This document shows, piece after piece, positions 32,438 through 40,824 of a stretch of DNA of 64,000 nt. Within the stretch, counting starts at the first letter, position 1, and the number at the start of each line of letters is the position of its first letter. The stretch is from an uncultured Coriobacteriales bacterium (GTDB taxonomy: Bacteria; Actinomycetota; Coriobacteriia; Coriobacteriales; UMGS124). A program made the position numbers and the translations under genes. The notes under the pieces were generated by a model that did no database searches, was not told the origin of the DNA, and worked only from the letters and a program-made list of their open reading frames with translations. Where the stretch lies: assembly GCA_934654475.1 (NCBI GenBank), contig CAKUFZ010000009.1, positions 5,640-69,639 on the forward strand, written 5' to 3'.

Positions 32438-35400
32438 CTACCCCTTCCGCTGGGCCTCCATGATCAGCATTTGCAACCTGTTCTCCACGTTGGCAAAGCT
32501 CGTATCCGGGTCGTAGTCCAGGGCAAGGATGTTTGCCTGGGGGTACAGCTCCTTCAGATGCTTCACGATGCCGCGGCCCACCACGTGGTTGGGCAGGCAT
32601 CCGAAGGGCTGCAGGATGATGAAGTTGTTCACACCGTGTGCCGCATGGTGCATGATCTCGGCGGGGATGAGCACGCCCTCGCCGGCGTCGAAGGTGTGGT
32701 GGATCACCTGGTCGCTGGCGCGCGTCACGTCGCGCAGGCGCGGCGGGCACTCATAGAGGGGATGCGCGCAGGCAATGCGGTCGCAGGCGTCGTGCGCCAG
32801 GTCGAAGATTTTGTTTGCCACGCGCCACCAGGCCTTTTGCAGCACGGGCTCGTCGAGCTTGTACTCGCGCACCTGGGCGTCCATGTAGAAGTAGGTCTTC
32901 TGGATGACGTCGCTCATCTTGGCCTCGACGATTTCCATGCCGTTGCGCTCCAGGTAGAGCTCGATGTCGCGGTTGGCGCCGGGGTGGAAGTTGAGCAGGT
33001 ACTCGCCCACGATGAGCACGCGCGGGCGGGGACGCGAGCGGTCGTAGGGCACCTTGTTCATCTCGGCGATTGCGCGCTTGAAGCCTCGCTCGCAGCCCGG
33101 CACGCCGCCTGAGCGCATGCCGTCGATGATGTAGTCCATACCGCGCTCGAACGCTGCGTCGGCGGTGCCCGCTGCCAGCTCGTAGGGGCGGATCTTGCGC
33201 AGCAGCTCCTCGAGGGCGTCGATCATGGGGAGCATGGTCACGATGCGCACCGAGCCGCCCAGGCCGAAGGTGTAGCCGGGCTGGATGTTGTGCGAGTCCT
33301 CGTCGTCGTTGCTCACGATGGGGATGTAGTCGTAGCCTGCGTCGTCAAGTGCCCGGCGCAGGAGCGCCACGTAGTGCGTGAGGCGGCAGTCGCCCACGTA
33401 CTTGGCCATGGCGATGGCAATCTTGTGTGTGTCGTACTTGCCCGATTCCACTGCCGCCAACGCCTCGCCGATCACGATCTGCGCCGGGAAGCAGATGTCG
33501 TTGTGCACGTATTTCTTGCCCAGGCGGATGGCCTCCTCGCGGCCCACCTCCAGGGGCGCCGCCTTGAACTTGGTGCCCGCCATGGCGGCTGCCATGATGC
33601 GCGAGAACGCGTGCGAGGTGTTGGGTACGAGGATGGTCTTGTCGGAGTCTTCGCGCGTGAACTTGCGCGGATAGGGATCGCCCAGTTCATGTACTTCAAG
33701 CGGGATGCCGGCGGCGCGGCGCATGGCCGTGGTCTGAATGAACGACTGCACGCGGATGCGCAGGGGTCCCGACACATCTGACTCGTCGAGCTTCACCACG
33801 AGCGGCACCTTGCCAGAAATCTCGTGCATGAGCCTGCAAATCTCGTCAGTGAGGTAGGCGTCGTGACCGCAGCCGAAGCTTACGAGCTGCACGTACTCCA
33901 GGTTCTCATCGCGCGCCGCGATTGTGGCGCAGGAGAGCATGCGCGCGTGGTAGTTGTTCACGATGTCAATGATGGAGTGCGACAGGTCCACTTCGTCCAT
34001 GCCCGGCACCGCGTCGGCGCACACCACGGGGATTCCCTCGTGGCTGAAGAGCTCGGGCAGGCCGTGGTGGACGAGCGGGTCGTTGTGATAAGGGCGTGCG
34101 GCGAGCACCACGGCGTAGGTGCCGGCCTTCTTTGCCTGTTCGATCACCACGGCGCCGCGTGCCTGCAGGGCTGCCGAGAAGCTTTTCTGTGCGGCGTCGC
34201 CCTGGGCCATGGCGGCCAGGCAGGCTGCCTCGTCGATGCCCCAGGTCTGGGCCATGTACGCGCAGAGTTGGCGCTTGCGGTCGGCCTCGGTGTGCCAGTG
34301 GAACAGCGGGTTCTCGTAGCGCGTGCCGCGCTCCTGGGGATTGTCGGAGTTGCGCACCACCATGGGGTAGCCCTTCACCACCGCGCACATGCTCTCGCTT
34401 GTGGCATGGGGGTTCTGGGGTTCGACCGTGGTGATCGTGGGCATGAAGATGAAGTCGACGCCGGCGGCCTCGAGCTTGCGGATGTGGCCGTGCACGAGCT
34501 TGGCGGGGAAGCACACGGTGTCGGAGGTGACGGCGGGCAGGCCCTCCTCGTACATGCGGCGTGTGGAGGTGCCGCTCACGCGGACCTCAAACCCCAGCGC
34601 CCGCCAGAACGTCTTCCAGAAAGGCAGCGTGTCCCAGTAGCTGAGCACAAGCGGAATGCCCACGACCTTGCCCTGGCCCTCGCGCAAAGGTTTGACCTCG
34701 TAGTCGCGGCAGAGAAGCTTCAGGCGCTCGTCGAAGAGGTTGGGGGCGTCCTTGCGTTTGACGCTGGCCGCCGTGCCGTCGAGGTCGGCTCCGCGCGAGC
34801 AGCGGTTGCCGGTGACCCAGGAGGTGCCGTTGGAGAACTCTACGACCGTGCGCGCGCAGTGGTTGGCGCAGTGGGGGCACACGTTGTTCGCCGTGCGGGT
34901 GTACCAGGGAGAAGTCGCGCGCGGAGCGGCGCCGGTCGGTATCGTGCCGTCGTCGAGGGCGTCGATGCCGACGAAGCCGGTCTTCCACTCGCCGCTGATG
35001 GCGCCGTCGTGGCCCACCTGGCGCTCAACGTGGTCGCGGGTGAGCAGGGCGGCGCCGAGCGCGCCCATGAGCTCGGGGTAGGGGGCGCGGGTGACCTCGC
35101 GGTCCACGTACTTCTCAAAGCTGCGCAGCACGGCGTCGTTGCGGAACGTGCCACCCTGCACCACGATGTGCTCGCCGAGCTTGTCCATGTTGGACATGCG
35201 GATGACCTTGGTGAAGACGTTCTCCACGATGGAGCGGCACAGGCCTGCCATGATGTCGTCGGCGGTCTTGCCCGCCTGCTGTTCGCTGACGATGGAGCTG
35301 TTCATGAAGACGGTGCAGCGCGAGCCCAGGTTTGCCGGGCTCTTGGAGGCGAAGGCATGGGCGGAGATCTGCTCCACGGGAATGTGCAGCGTGGCGCCGA

Positions 35401-36850
35401 AGCTCCCCAGGAAGCTGCCACAGCCGCTCGAGCACGCCTCGTTCACGGTGATGTTCGTGACGATGCCGTGATCGAGCCAGATGGCCTTCATGTCTTGGCC
35501 GCCGATGTCGAGGATGAACGACACCTCGGGGGAGTAGAGCTTGGCCGCCTGCGCGTGTGCCACGGTCTCGACCACGTGGCAGTCGGCGCCCAGGGCGCGG
35601 GCGCACAGTTGCTCGCCGTAGCCGGTGGTGCCCACGGCGCGGATGACGAGCTTGGCGTCGGCCTTCTCGAAGATTTCGCGCGCCTCAAGCAAGGCACGGC
35701 GCACGACCTCGAGCGGCTCGCCCTCGTTCGAGGCGTAGAAGGAGTGGATGAGATGGGCGTCGTCGTCCATCAAGACGAGCTTGGTGGTGGTGGAGCCGCA
35801 GTCGATGCCCAGGTAGGCATAGGTGGTCGATCCCGGCACGGGATCGGCGTGGGGACGCTGCGCCAGGCGGTGGCGGGCACGGAAGCGCTGCAGCTGCGCC
35901 TCGTCGGCAAAGAGGGGCTCCAACTCGGCGAGGGAGTCGGTGCGACGGCCCTTGAAGGTGGCGAGCGTCTCGATGCACGAGGCGGCGTCGAAGGTGCGGG
36001 CGTCGTCGGCAAAGAGCGTGGTCAGCGACAGCGCCGCGCCGAACGCGACGATCGTCTCGGGGTGCTCGGGCACGACGGTCTGCTCGTCGGTGAGGCCCAG
36101 GCGCTCCTGGAAGACGCGCACGAGCACGGGGTTGAACGTGCACGGGCCGCCCTCGAAGATGACCGGGGGCTCGAGCTCACGGCCCTGTGCCAGGCCGCCG
36201 ATGGTTTGCTTGGCGATGGCATGGAAGCACGAAAGTGCCAGGTCTTCCTTGGGCACACCGCGGTTGAGCAGGGGCTGGATGTCGGTCTTGGCGTATACGC
36301 CGCAGCGACCCGAGATGTCGTGGACGCAGGTGCCACGCTCGGCGAGCGCGTTGAAGTCGCAGGACTGCGCGTCGAGAAGCGAGGCGATCTCGTCGATGAA
36401 GGCGCCGGTGCCGCCTGCGCACGTGCCGTTCATGCGCATGTCCGAGACGCTGGTCTCGCCCGTCTTGGGATCTTCCTGGAAGAAGACGACCTTGGCGTCC
36501 TGGCCGCCCAGCTCAATGGCGCAGCGTACCTGCGGGTAGAGTTTGCGGATGGCGACGGAGTTGGCCACGACCTCCTGCACGAAGGGCAGGTCGAGCTCCT
36601 CGGCAAGCACCTTGCCGCCTGAGCCGCAGATGGCGGCGCGAGCGGGCATCTTGGGCAGGGTCTGGGCGAGGGCGCCCAGCACCTCCTTGAGGCATGCGGC
36701 CTGGTTGGCGCCGTGGCGGCGGTAGTCGGTGTACACCACCTTGTCGCTGCGCGAATTCCACACGGCCGCCTTGACCGTGGTCGATCCCACATCGAGACCG
36801 AGGAACAACCCATTATCCTGATTGACCTGCATGTTCTCTATCTGTGCCAT
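32438..36850 (-). CDS. Acyl-CoA dehydratase activase-type fusion protein (two BcrAD/BadFG domains, DUF2229, HgdB-like)
   Basis: A 1470-residue cytoplasmic protein. It has two ATPase domains of the BadF/BadG/BcrA/BcrD type: GLDVGSTTVKAAVW near residue 15 and GIDCGSTTTKLVLMDDD near residue 360, each followed by an IELGGQDAK or LDIGGQDMK box and a CAGGTG or CSSGCG cluster-ligand motif. A DUF2229-type region (VVGIPLVLSYWDTLPFWKTF near residue 735) and a 2-hydroxyacyl-CoA dehydratase (HgdB)-like C-terminus (about 1000-1470) follow. Related activases couple ATP use to injecting an electron into dehydratases or benzoyl-CoA reductase. Large fused versions are known in anaerobes, but their substrates are mostly unknown. 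The start at 36850 follows GGGAGAGGC; it is transcribed alone. Confidence 0.9.
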   Translation of the reverse strand: MAQIENMQVNQDNGLFLGLDVGSTTVKAAVWNSRSDKVVYTDYRRHGANQAACLKEVLGALAQTLPKMPARAAICGSGGKVLAEELDLPFVQEVVANSVAIRKLYPQVRCAIELGGQDAKVVFFQEDPKTGETSVSDMRMNGTCAGGTGAFIDEIASLLDAQSCDFNALAERGTCVHDISGRCGVYAKTDIQPLLNRGVPKEDLALSCFHAIAKQTIGGLAQGRELEPPVIFEGGPCTFNPVLVRVFQERLGLTDEQTVVPEHPETIVAFGAALSLTTLFADDARTFDAASCIETLATFKGRRTDSLAELEPLFADEAQLQRFRARHRLAQRPHADPVPGSTTYAYLGIDCGSTTTKLVLMDDDAHLIHSFYASNEGEPLEVVRRALLEAREIFEKADAKLVIRAVGTTGYGEQLCARALGADCHVVETVAHAQAAKLYSPEVSFILDIGGQDMKAIWLDHGIVTNITVNEACSSGCGSFLGSFGATLHIPVEQISAHAFASKSPANLGSRCTVFMNSSIVSEQQAGKTADDIMAGLCRSIVENVFTKVIRMSNMDKLGEHIVVQGGTFRNDAVLRSFEKYVDREVTRAPYPELMGALGAALLTRDHVERQVGHDGAISGEWKTGFVGIDALDDGTIPTGAAPRATSPWYTRTANNVCPHCANHCARTVVEFSNGTSWVTGNRCSRGADLDGTAASVKRKDAPNLFDERLKLLCRDYEVKPLREGQGKVVGIPLVLSYWDTLPFWKTFWRALGFEVRVSGTSTRRMYEEGLPAVTSDTVCFPAKLVHGHIRKLEAAGVDFIFMPTITTVEPQNPHATSESMCAVVKGYPMVVRNSDNPQERGTRYENPLFHWHTEADRKRQLCAYMAQTWGIDEAACLAAMAQGDAAQKSFSAALQARGAVVIEQAKKAGTYAVVLAARPYHNDPLVHHGLPELFSHEGIPVVCADAVPGMDEVDLSHSIIDIVNNYHARMLSCATIAARDENLEYVQLVSFGCGHDAYLTDEICRLMHEISGKVPLVVKLDESDVSGPLRIRVQSFIQTTAMRRAAGIPLEVHELGDPYPRKFTREDSDKTILVPNTSHAFSRIMAAAMAGTKFKAAPLEVGREEAIRLGKKYVHNDICFPAQIVIGEALAAVESGKYDTHKIAIAMAKYVGDCRLTHYVALLRRALDDAGYDYIPIVSNDDEDSHNIQPGYTFGLGGSVRIVTMLPMIDALEELLRKIRPYELAAGTADAAFERGMDYIIDGMRSGGVPGCERGFKRAIAEMNKVPYDRSRPRPRVLIVGEYLLNFHPGANRDIELYLERNGMEIVEAKMSDVIQKTYFYMDAQVREYKLDEPVLQKAWWRVANKIFDLAHDACDRIACAHPLYECPPRLRDVTRASDQVIHHTFDAGEGVLIPAEIMHHAAHGVNNFIILQPFGCLPNHVVGRGIVKHLKELYPQANILALDYDPDTSFANVENRLQMLIMEAQRKG

Positions 36851-37054
36851 GCCTCTCCCACACTCCGCGCCCGTTTCTGGCTGAACATCCAATTATGCAC
36901 ATTCAAGCAGGTATACCCCATGGAGCGACGATGGTTGCCACGCGTTGACCATTTTTGAGAGAGGTGGCATGGGGGTCCGGTGGGGTTTCTGGACAGCGAT
37001 GGGCAAAGTGGGGTGCCTGGAAGGCGTGCGTGTTGCAAAAGGCAGAGATAAACG

Positions 37055-37085
37055 AAAAAAGGCTGGCTCCCGAAGGAACCAGCCT
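37055..37085 (-). terminator. Terminator for tRNA-Arg transcript
   Basis: On the minus strand GGCTGGTTCC and GGAGCCAGCC pair around a stable TTCG loop and continue into six T. The remainder of the 36851-37096 spacer shows nothing I can support. Confidence 0.9.
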
Positions 37086-37096
37086 TTAAATTCAAG

Positions 37097-37173
37097 TGGT
37101 GCGGCGTACAGGATTCGAACCTGTGACGTTCTGATTCGTAGTCAGACCCTCTATCCAGCTGAGGTAACGCCGC
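37097..37173 (-). tRNA. tRNA-Arg (anticodon ACG)
   Basis: A cloverleaf on the minus strand: acceptor GCGGCGT / ACGCCGC, anticodon loop CTACGAA between TCTGA and TCAGA, T loop GGTTCGAATCC, and an encoded CCA end. A TTGACC box lies at 37218-37213 and AATATA further in, as possible promoter elements. Confidence 0.95.
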
Positions 37174-37348
37174 GCAAGTGCAGGGGATATATTGCCTCAG
37201 GCACATGGCGTAGGTCAAGGATAAACTTTCGACGCGGCTGATGCTCACATTTCTGCCACATACGATGTGCGGACTGTGATGGATTGTGGCCCCGCAATGC
37301 ATTCAGCGCATGGTGGACTTTTACAGATTTGCCGAAGAGGGAATTTTT

Positions 37349-37381
37349 GACAGGCGTCGGATGCGTCGTGCCCTATACTTA
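37349..37381 (+). promoter_or_regulatory. SRP RNA promoter
   Basis: TTGACA (37349-37354) and TATACT (37376-37381) lie upstream of the RNA with a 21-base spacer, which is longer than usual. The expected start falls at about 37389-37392, matching the RNA's 5' stem. Confidence 0.7.
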
Positions 37382-37391
37382 TCCCTTACGA

Positions 37392-37496
37392 GCGATCTGC
37401 ATGGGTTCGGGTGGCGTCACACCGCGAACCTGGTCAGGACCGGGAGGTAGCAGCCATAAGCGGCCTCTGGCGGGTACCCGGACCTATGCAGGTCGC
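37392..37496 (+). ncRNA. ffs: Signal recognition particle RNA (small bacterial type)
   Basis: The hallmark apical region GGTCAGGACCGGGAGGTAGCAGCC is present in pieces: GGTCAGGACCGGGAGGTAGC (20 bases shown) followed by CAGCCATAAGC. The ends pair as one long helix (GCGATCTGCAT / ATGCAGGTCGC), and a run of T follows directly (37497-37504), acting as its terminator. About 105 nt, as in many Gram-positive small SRP RNAs. It binds Ffh and guides membrane protein insertion. Confidence 0.95.
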
Positions 37497-37614
37497 TTTT
37501 TTCGTTTGTGGTCTCACGAGGTGATACACTGGTATCAATTATACCGATAACCAAAGTCAAAATCTATGAATGACCCAAAGCCTTGAACAGGTGCAGTCGA
37601 CGTGGTTATATACC

Positions 37615-37658
37615 GCATCGCACACACAAGCCGTGTTGAAATCAGTCGAACACGATGC
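37615..37658 (+). promoter_or_regulatory. Structured leader upstream of metQ
   Basis: GCATCG (37615-37620) pairs with CGATGC (37653-37658). Inside, ACAC/GTGT and GTGTT/AACAC compete for the same GTGTT (37633-37637), giving two mutually exclusive hairpins. It does not match the SAM riboswitches I know. It could be a riboswitch, an RNA thermometer or an operator; there is no T run. Confidence 0.45.
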
Positions 37659-37705
37659 GCCGACATCCCCCAATGACGCATTCATGATCTGAAAGGACCT
37701 GCACC

Positions 37706-38917
37706 ATGAGCAAGCTTACCCGCCGCAACTTCATCACCTCCGCCGCTGCCTTGGCCGCCCTGGCCGCTGTGGGCGTCAACTTCGCCATCGCCGACGAGGA
37801 GAAGGCCGAGGACGCCTACAAGTTCGACAACGCCGACGAGGTCACGCTGGCCGACGACAAGAAGATTACCGTCGGCGCTTCCCCCACGCCCCACGCCGAG
37901 ATCCTCAACGGCCCGGTCAAGGAGATCCTCACCGAGCAGGGTTATGAGCTCGTCGTCACCGAGTTCACCGATTATATCCTGCCCAACACCGCCACCGAGC
38001 AGGGCGAGGTCGACGCCAACTACTTCCAGCACGAGCCCTACCTCAAGAGCTTCAACGAGGAGAACGGCACCCACCTCGTGCCCGTGTGCGCCGTGCACTA
38101 CGAGCCCTTCGGCATCTATCCCGGCAACGTTGCCACGCTTGAGGAGGTTTCCGACGGCGCCAAGGTCGCTGTGCCCAACGACACCACCAACGAGGCTCGC
38201 GCCCTGCTTCTTCTCGAGCAAGAGGGCCTGCTGAAGCTCAAGGACGGCGCCGGCGTCACCGCCACGACCAACGACATCGCCGAGAACCCCAAGAACCTGG
38301 AGTTCGTCGAGCTTGAGGCCGCCAACATCCCCAACGCCCTGCCCGATGTGGCCATCGCCTGCATCAACGGCAACTACGCCCTCGACGCCGGCTACACGGT
38401 GGAGGACGCTCTGGCCATCGAGGCCGTTGACGGCCTGGCCGCCAAGACCTATGCAAACGTCCTGGTTGTGCATGCCGGCAACGAGGAGGTCGCCAAGATT
38501 CAGGCCCTGAAGGACGCCCTGCTTTCCGAGAAGACCTACAACTTCATCCTCGACACCTTCAAGGGTGCCGTCCAGCCTGCCTTCACCATCGACGGCGAGG
38601 ACGCCGAGGCTGAGGCCGCCGACGGCGCCGACAAGTCCGAGGCCGGCACCCTCAAGGACGGCGAGTATACCGCCGAGGGCAAGGGCATCGGCGGCAAGGT
38701 GCCCGTGACCGTCAAGGTCGAGGGTGGCAAGGTCTCCGAGGTCAAGGTCGGCGACAACTCCGAGACCCAGGGCATCGGCTCCAAGGCCATCGAGCAGCTC
38801 CCCGCCAAGATCGTCGAGGCCGGCGGCACGGAGGGCGTCGACGCCGTCTCCGGCGCCACCGTCACCTCCAAGGCCATCTTCACGGCCGTTGACGAGGCTC
38901 TTGAGCAGGCAAAGTAA
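37706..38917 (+). CDS. metQ: MetQ-type binding protein fused to a C-terminal FMN-binding domain, with a Tat-like leader
   Basis: Residues 45-300 are an NlpA/MetQ substrate-binding domain (KKITVGASPTPHAEIL near residue 52), which delivers methionine to a MetNI transporter. After an acidic, Ala-rich linker, residues 318-400 form an FMN-binding domain of the type flavinylated by ApbE (DGEYTAEGKGIGGKVPVTVK ... VDAVSGATVTSKA), with the acceptor Thr of SGAT near residue 385. The leader (LTRRNFITSAAALAALAAVG, ending NFAIA) is twin-arginine-like and there is no lipobox Cys, unlike most MetQ proteins, which are lipoproteins. The start follows AAAGGACCTGCACC. metN and metI follow, but after a terminator and 173 bases. 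Confidence 0.9.
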   Translation: MSKLTRRNFITSAAALAALAAVGVNFAIADEEKAEDAYKFDNADEVTLADDKKITVGASPTPHAEILNGPVKEILTEQGYELVVTEFTDYILPNTATEQGEVDANYFQHEPYLKSFNEENGTHLVPVCAVHYEPFGIYPGNVATLEEVSDGAKVAVPNDTTNEARALLLLEQEGLLKLKDGAGVTATTNDIAENPKNLEFVELEAANIPNALPDVAIACINGNYALDAGYTVEDALAIEAVDGLAAKTYANVLVVHAGNEEVAKIQALKDALLSEKTYNFILDTFKGAVQPAFTIDGEDAEAEAADGADKSEAGTLKDGEYTAEGKGIGGKVPVTVKVEGGKVSEVKVGDNSETQGIGSKAIEQLPAKIVEAGGTEGVDAVSGATVTSKAIFTAVDEALEQAK

Positions 38918-38991
38918 GAAAGAGGTTGACCTGCCGTCTTAGCGAGGTTCTTCGACTCGGCACCTTGCATTGATGGTTCGTTTCAGCTCAT

Positions 38992-39022
38992 GGGGCGCGG
39001 CGTATATCGCCGTGCCCCTTTT
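38992..39022 (+). terminator. Terminator or attenuator between metQ and metN
   Basis: GGGGCGCGGCG and CGCCGTGCCCC form an almost unbroken stem around TATAT, followed by TTTT. A second hairpin (GCCCCG / CGGGGC, 39034-39053) sits just downstream, before the metN ribosome site. Confidence 0.75.
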
Positions 39023-39090
39023 CGCGTATAGTTGCCCCGCTGCAGCTCGGGGCTCAAAAAGCATTCGAGCACATAGGGGAAGAGAGAGCC

Positions 39091-39879
39091 ATGATTCAAA
39101 TCGAACACCTTAACAAGGTCTTTGGGGAGGGCACCGACAACCCTCACCATGTCTTGCATGACATAGACCTCACCATCAACGACGGCGACGTCTTCGGCAT
39201 CATTGGTTCGTCGGGCGCGGGCAAGTCCACGCTTGTGCGCTGCCTCAACCTGCTGGAGCGCCCCTCGTCGGGTCGCATCGTCATCAACGGTCAGGACATC
39301 TCGGGCTACTCCGGCAAGAAGCTGCTCGAGCTGCGTTCCTCCATCGGCATGATTTTCCAGAACTTCAGCCTGTTCCAGCAGCGCACGGTGCTGGCCAACG
39401 TCATGTTCCCCCTCGAGGTGCGTGGCGGCATGCCCAAGGCGGACCGTGCCAAGCGTGCTCGCGAGCTTCTTGAGCTGGTGGGCCTGGCCGACAAAGAGGG
39501 CCACTATCCCAGCCAGCTGTCCGGCGGTCAGCAGCAGCGCGTCGCCATTGCCCGCGCGCTTGCCAATAACCCCAAGATCATGCTGTGCGACGAGGCGACG
39601 AGCGCCCTGGACACCCGCACCACGGTGGGCGTGCTCGAGCTGCTTGGCAACATCAACAAGGAACTCGGCGTCACGATGATCATGATCACCCACTCCCTCG
39701 CGGTGGCGCAGAAGGCTTGCAACCGCATCGCCGTCATCGATGACGGCCGCATCGTGGAGGAGGGCCCCACGCAGGAGGTCTTCCGCAACCCGCGCAGCAA
39801 GGTCACGAAGGCCCTGCTCGCCTACGACTCCATCGTGACCGGCGGCGACGTCGTGCTCGACGACGTGAAGGAGGCCTAA
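39091..39879 (+). CDS. metN: Methionine-type ABC transporter ATP-binding protein
   Basis: A 262-residue ABC ATPase. Walker A is GSSGAGKST near residue 38, the signature LSGGQQQR near residue 144, and Walker B IMLCDEATSALD near residue 163. The protein stops after the ABC domain and a short tail. The C-terminal NIL/ACT-like domain of about 80 residues that lets E. coli MetN sense methionine is absent, so transinhibition by methionine is not expected. It overlaps nothing; the permease gene starts four bases after its stop. Confidence 0.92.
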   Translation: MIQIEHLNKVFGEGTDNPHHVLHDIDLTINDGDVFGIIGSSGAGKSTLVRCLNLLERPSSGRIVINGQDISGYSGKKLLELRSSIGMIFQNFSLFQQRTVLANVMFPLEVRGGMPKADRAKRARELLELVGLADKEGHYPSQLSGGQQQRVAIARALANNPKIMLCDEATSALDTRTTVGVLELLGNINKELGVTMIMITHSLAVAQKACNRIAVIDDGRIVEEGPTQEVFRNPRSKVTKALLAYDSIVTGGDVVLDDVKEA

Positions 39880-39882
39880 GCC

Positions 39883-40572
39883 ATGGACGAGATCGTATCC
39901 GTTGCCCAAACCTTTATCGACACCTACGGCAGCCTCATGGCCAAGGGTGTGTGCGACTCCATCGTGATGACGGGCGTCTCGGTGCTCCTTGCCTACCTCG
40001 TGGGCGTGCCGCTGGGCGTCATTCTCGTGATCACGGCCAAGAACGGCCTGCATCCCAAGCCCGTCCTCAACGCCGTGCTCGGCTGGGTCGTGAACGTGCT
40101 GCGTTCCATCCCCTTCATCATCCTGCTTGTGTGCATCATTCCGTTCACGCGCCTGGTTGCCGGCACCTCGCTGGGCGTTCCCGGTGCCATCGTGCCGCTT
40201 ACGGTGTGCGCCATCCCGTTTGTTGCGCGCATGGTTGAGCAGAGCCTGGCCGACATCGACGGCGGCCTGGTGGAGGCCGGTCAGTCGTTTGGCGCCAACA
40301 CCTGGCAGCTTGTGACGAAGGTCTATCTCAAGGAGAGCCTGCCGTCGCTCATTCGCGGTGCGGCCATCACCTTCATCACGCTCTTTGGCTATGCCGCCAT
40401 GGCGGGCTGCGTGGGCGCCGGCGGTCTGGGCGACATCGCCATCCGCTACGGTTACCAGCGCTACAAGGTTGACGTCATGGTCGTTTCCGTCGTGCTGTGC
40501 GTCATCCTCGTTCAGGTCATCCAGTCGGTCGGCGACGTTATCGCCCGCAAGACGGACAAGCGCACGAGGTAA
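39883..40572 (+). CDS. metI: Methionine-type ABC transporter permease
   Basis: The 229-residue permease has about five membrane helices and the EAA loop (MVEQSLADIDGGLVEAGQSF near residue 113) that couples it to the ATPase. Length and layout match MetI of the D-methionine family. It is the last gene of the transporter operon and is followed by a terminator. Confidence 0.93.
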   Translation: MDEIVSVAQTFIDTYGSLMAKGVCDSIVMTGVSVLLAYLVGVPLGVILVITAKNGLHPKPVLNAVLGWVVNVLRSIPFIILLVCIIPFTRLVAGTSLGVPGAIVPLTVCAIPFVARMVEQSLADIDGGLVEAGQSFGANTWQLVTKVYLKESLPSLIRGAAITFITLFGYAAMAGCVGAGGLGDIAIRYGYQRYKVDVMVVSVVLCVILVQVIQSVGDVIARKTDKRTR

Positions 40573-40596
40573 GTCTGGCCCCATGGCTTTTCGCGT

Positions 40597-40630
40597 CCCG
40601 CTGGCACTTGGTGCTGGCGGGGCTTTTTTT
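40597..40630 (+). terminator. Terminator after metI
   Basis: CCCGCTGGCAC and GTGCTGGCGGG pair (two G-T pairs), followed by GC and seven T. Confidence 0.9.
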
Positions 40631-40824
40631 ATGCGACGACGAGGGGGCTGGCAGGGTGGTACTGCCTGGATGAACAGGGCCTCTTCGTGCGACGGCGTGT
40701 TGGCGGGAGGGTCTGCCGGGCAAGCCGACGCGGTTGCATACCACCTGTTCTCTACACTGTTTGAGGCCGAATGCCGTACACTTGTGGGCACCAAGACCGC
40801 GCACCGCACGCCCAAGGAGCTCGC

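Noticed and set aside
32104..32750. Minus-strand ORFs covering the 72-bp repeats
   Set aside because: They consist largely of translated repeat and overlap the activase gene end. They lack ribosome sites.
37500..37705. SAM riboswitch before metQ
   Set aside because: The conserved core patterns of the known SAM classes are not there, although the region is structured.
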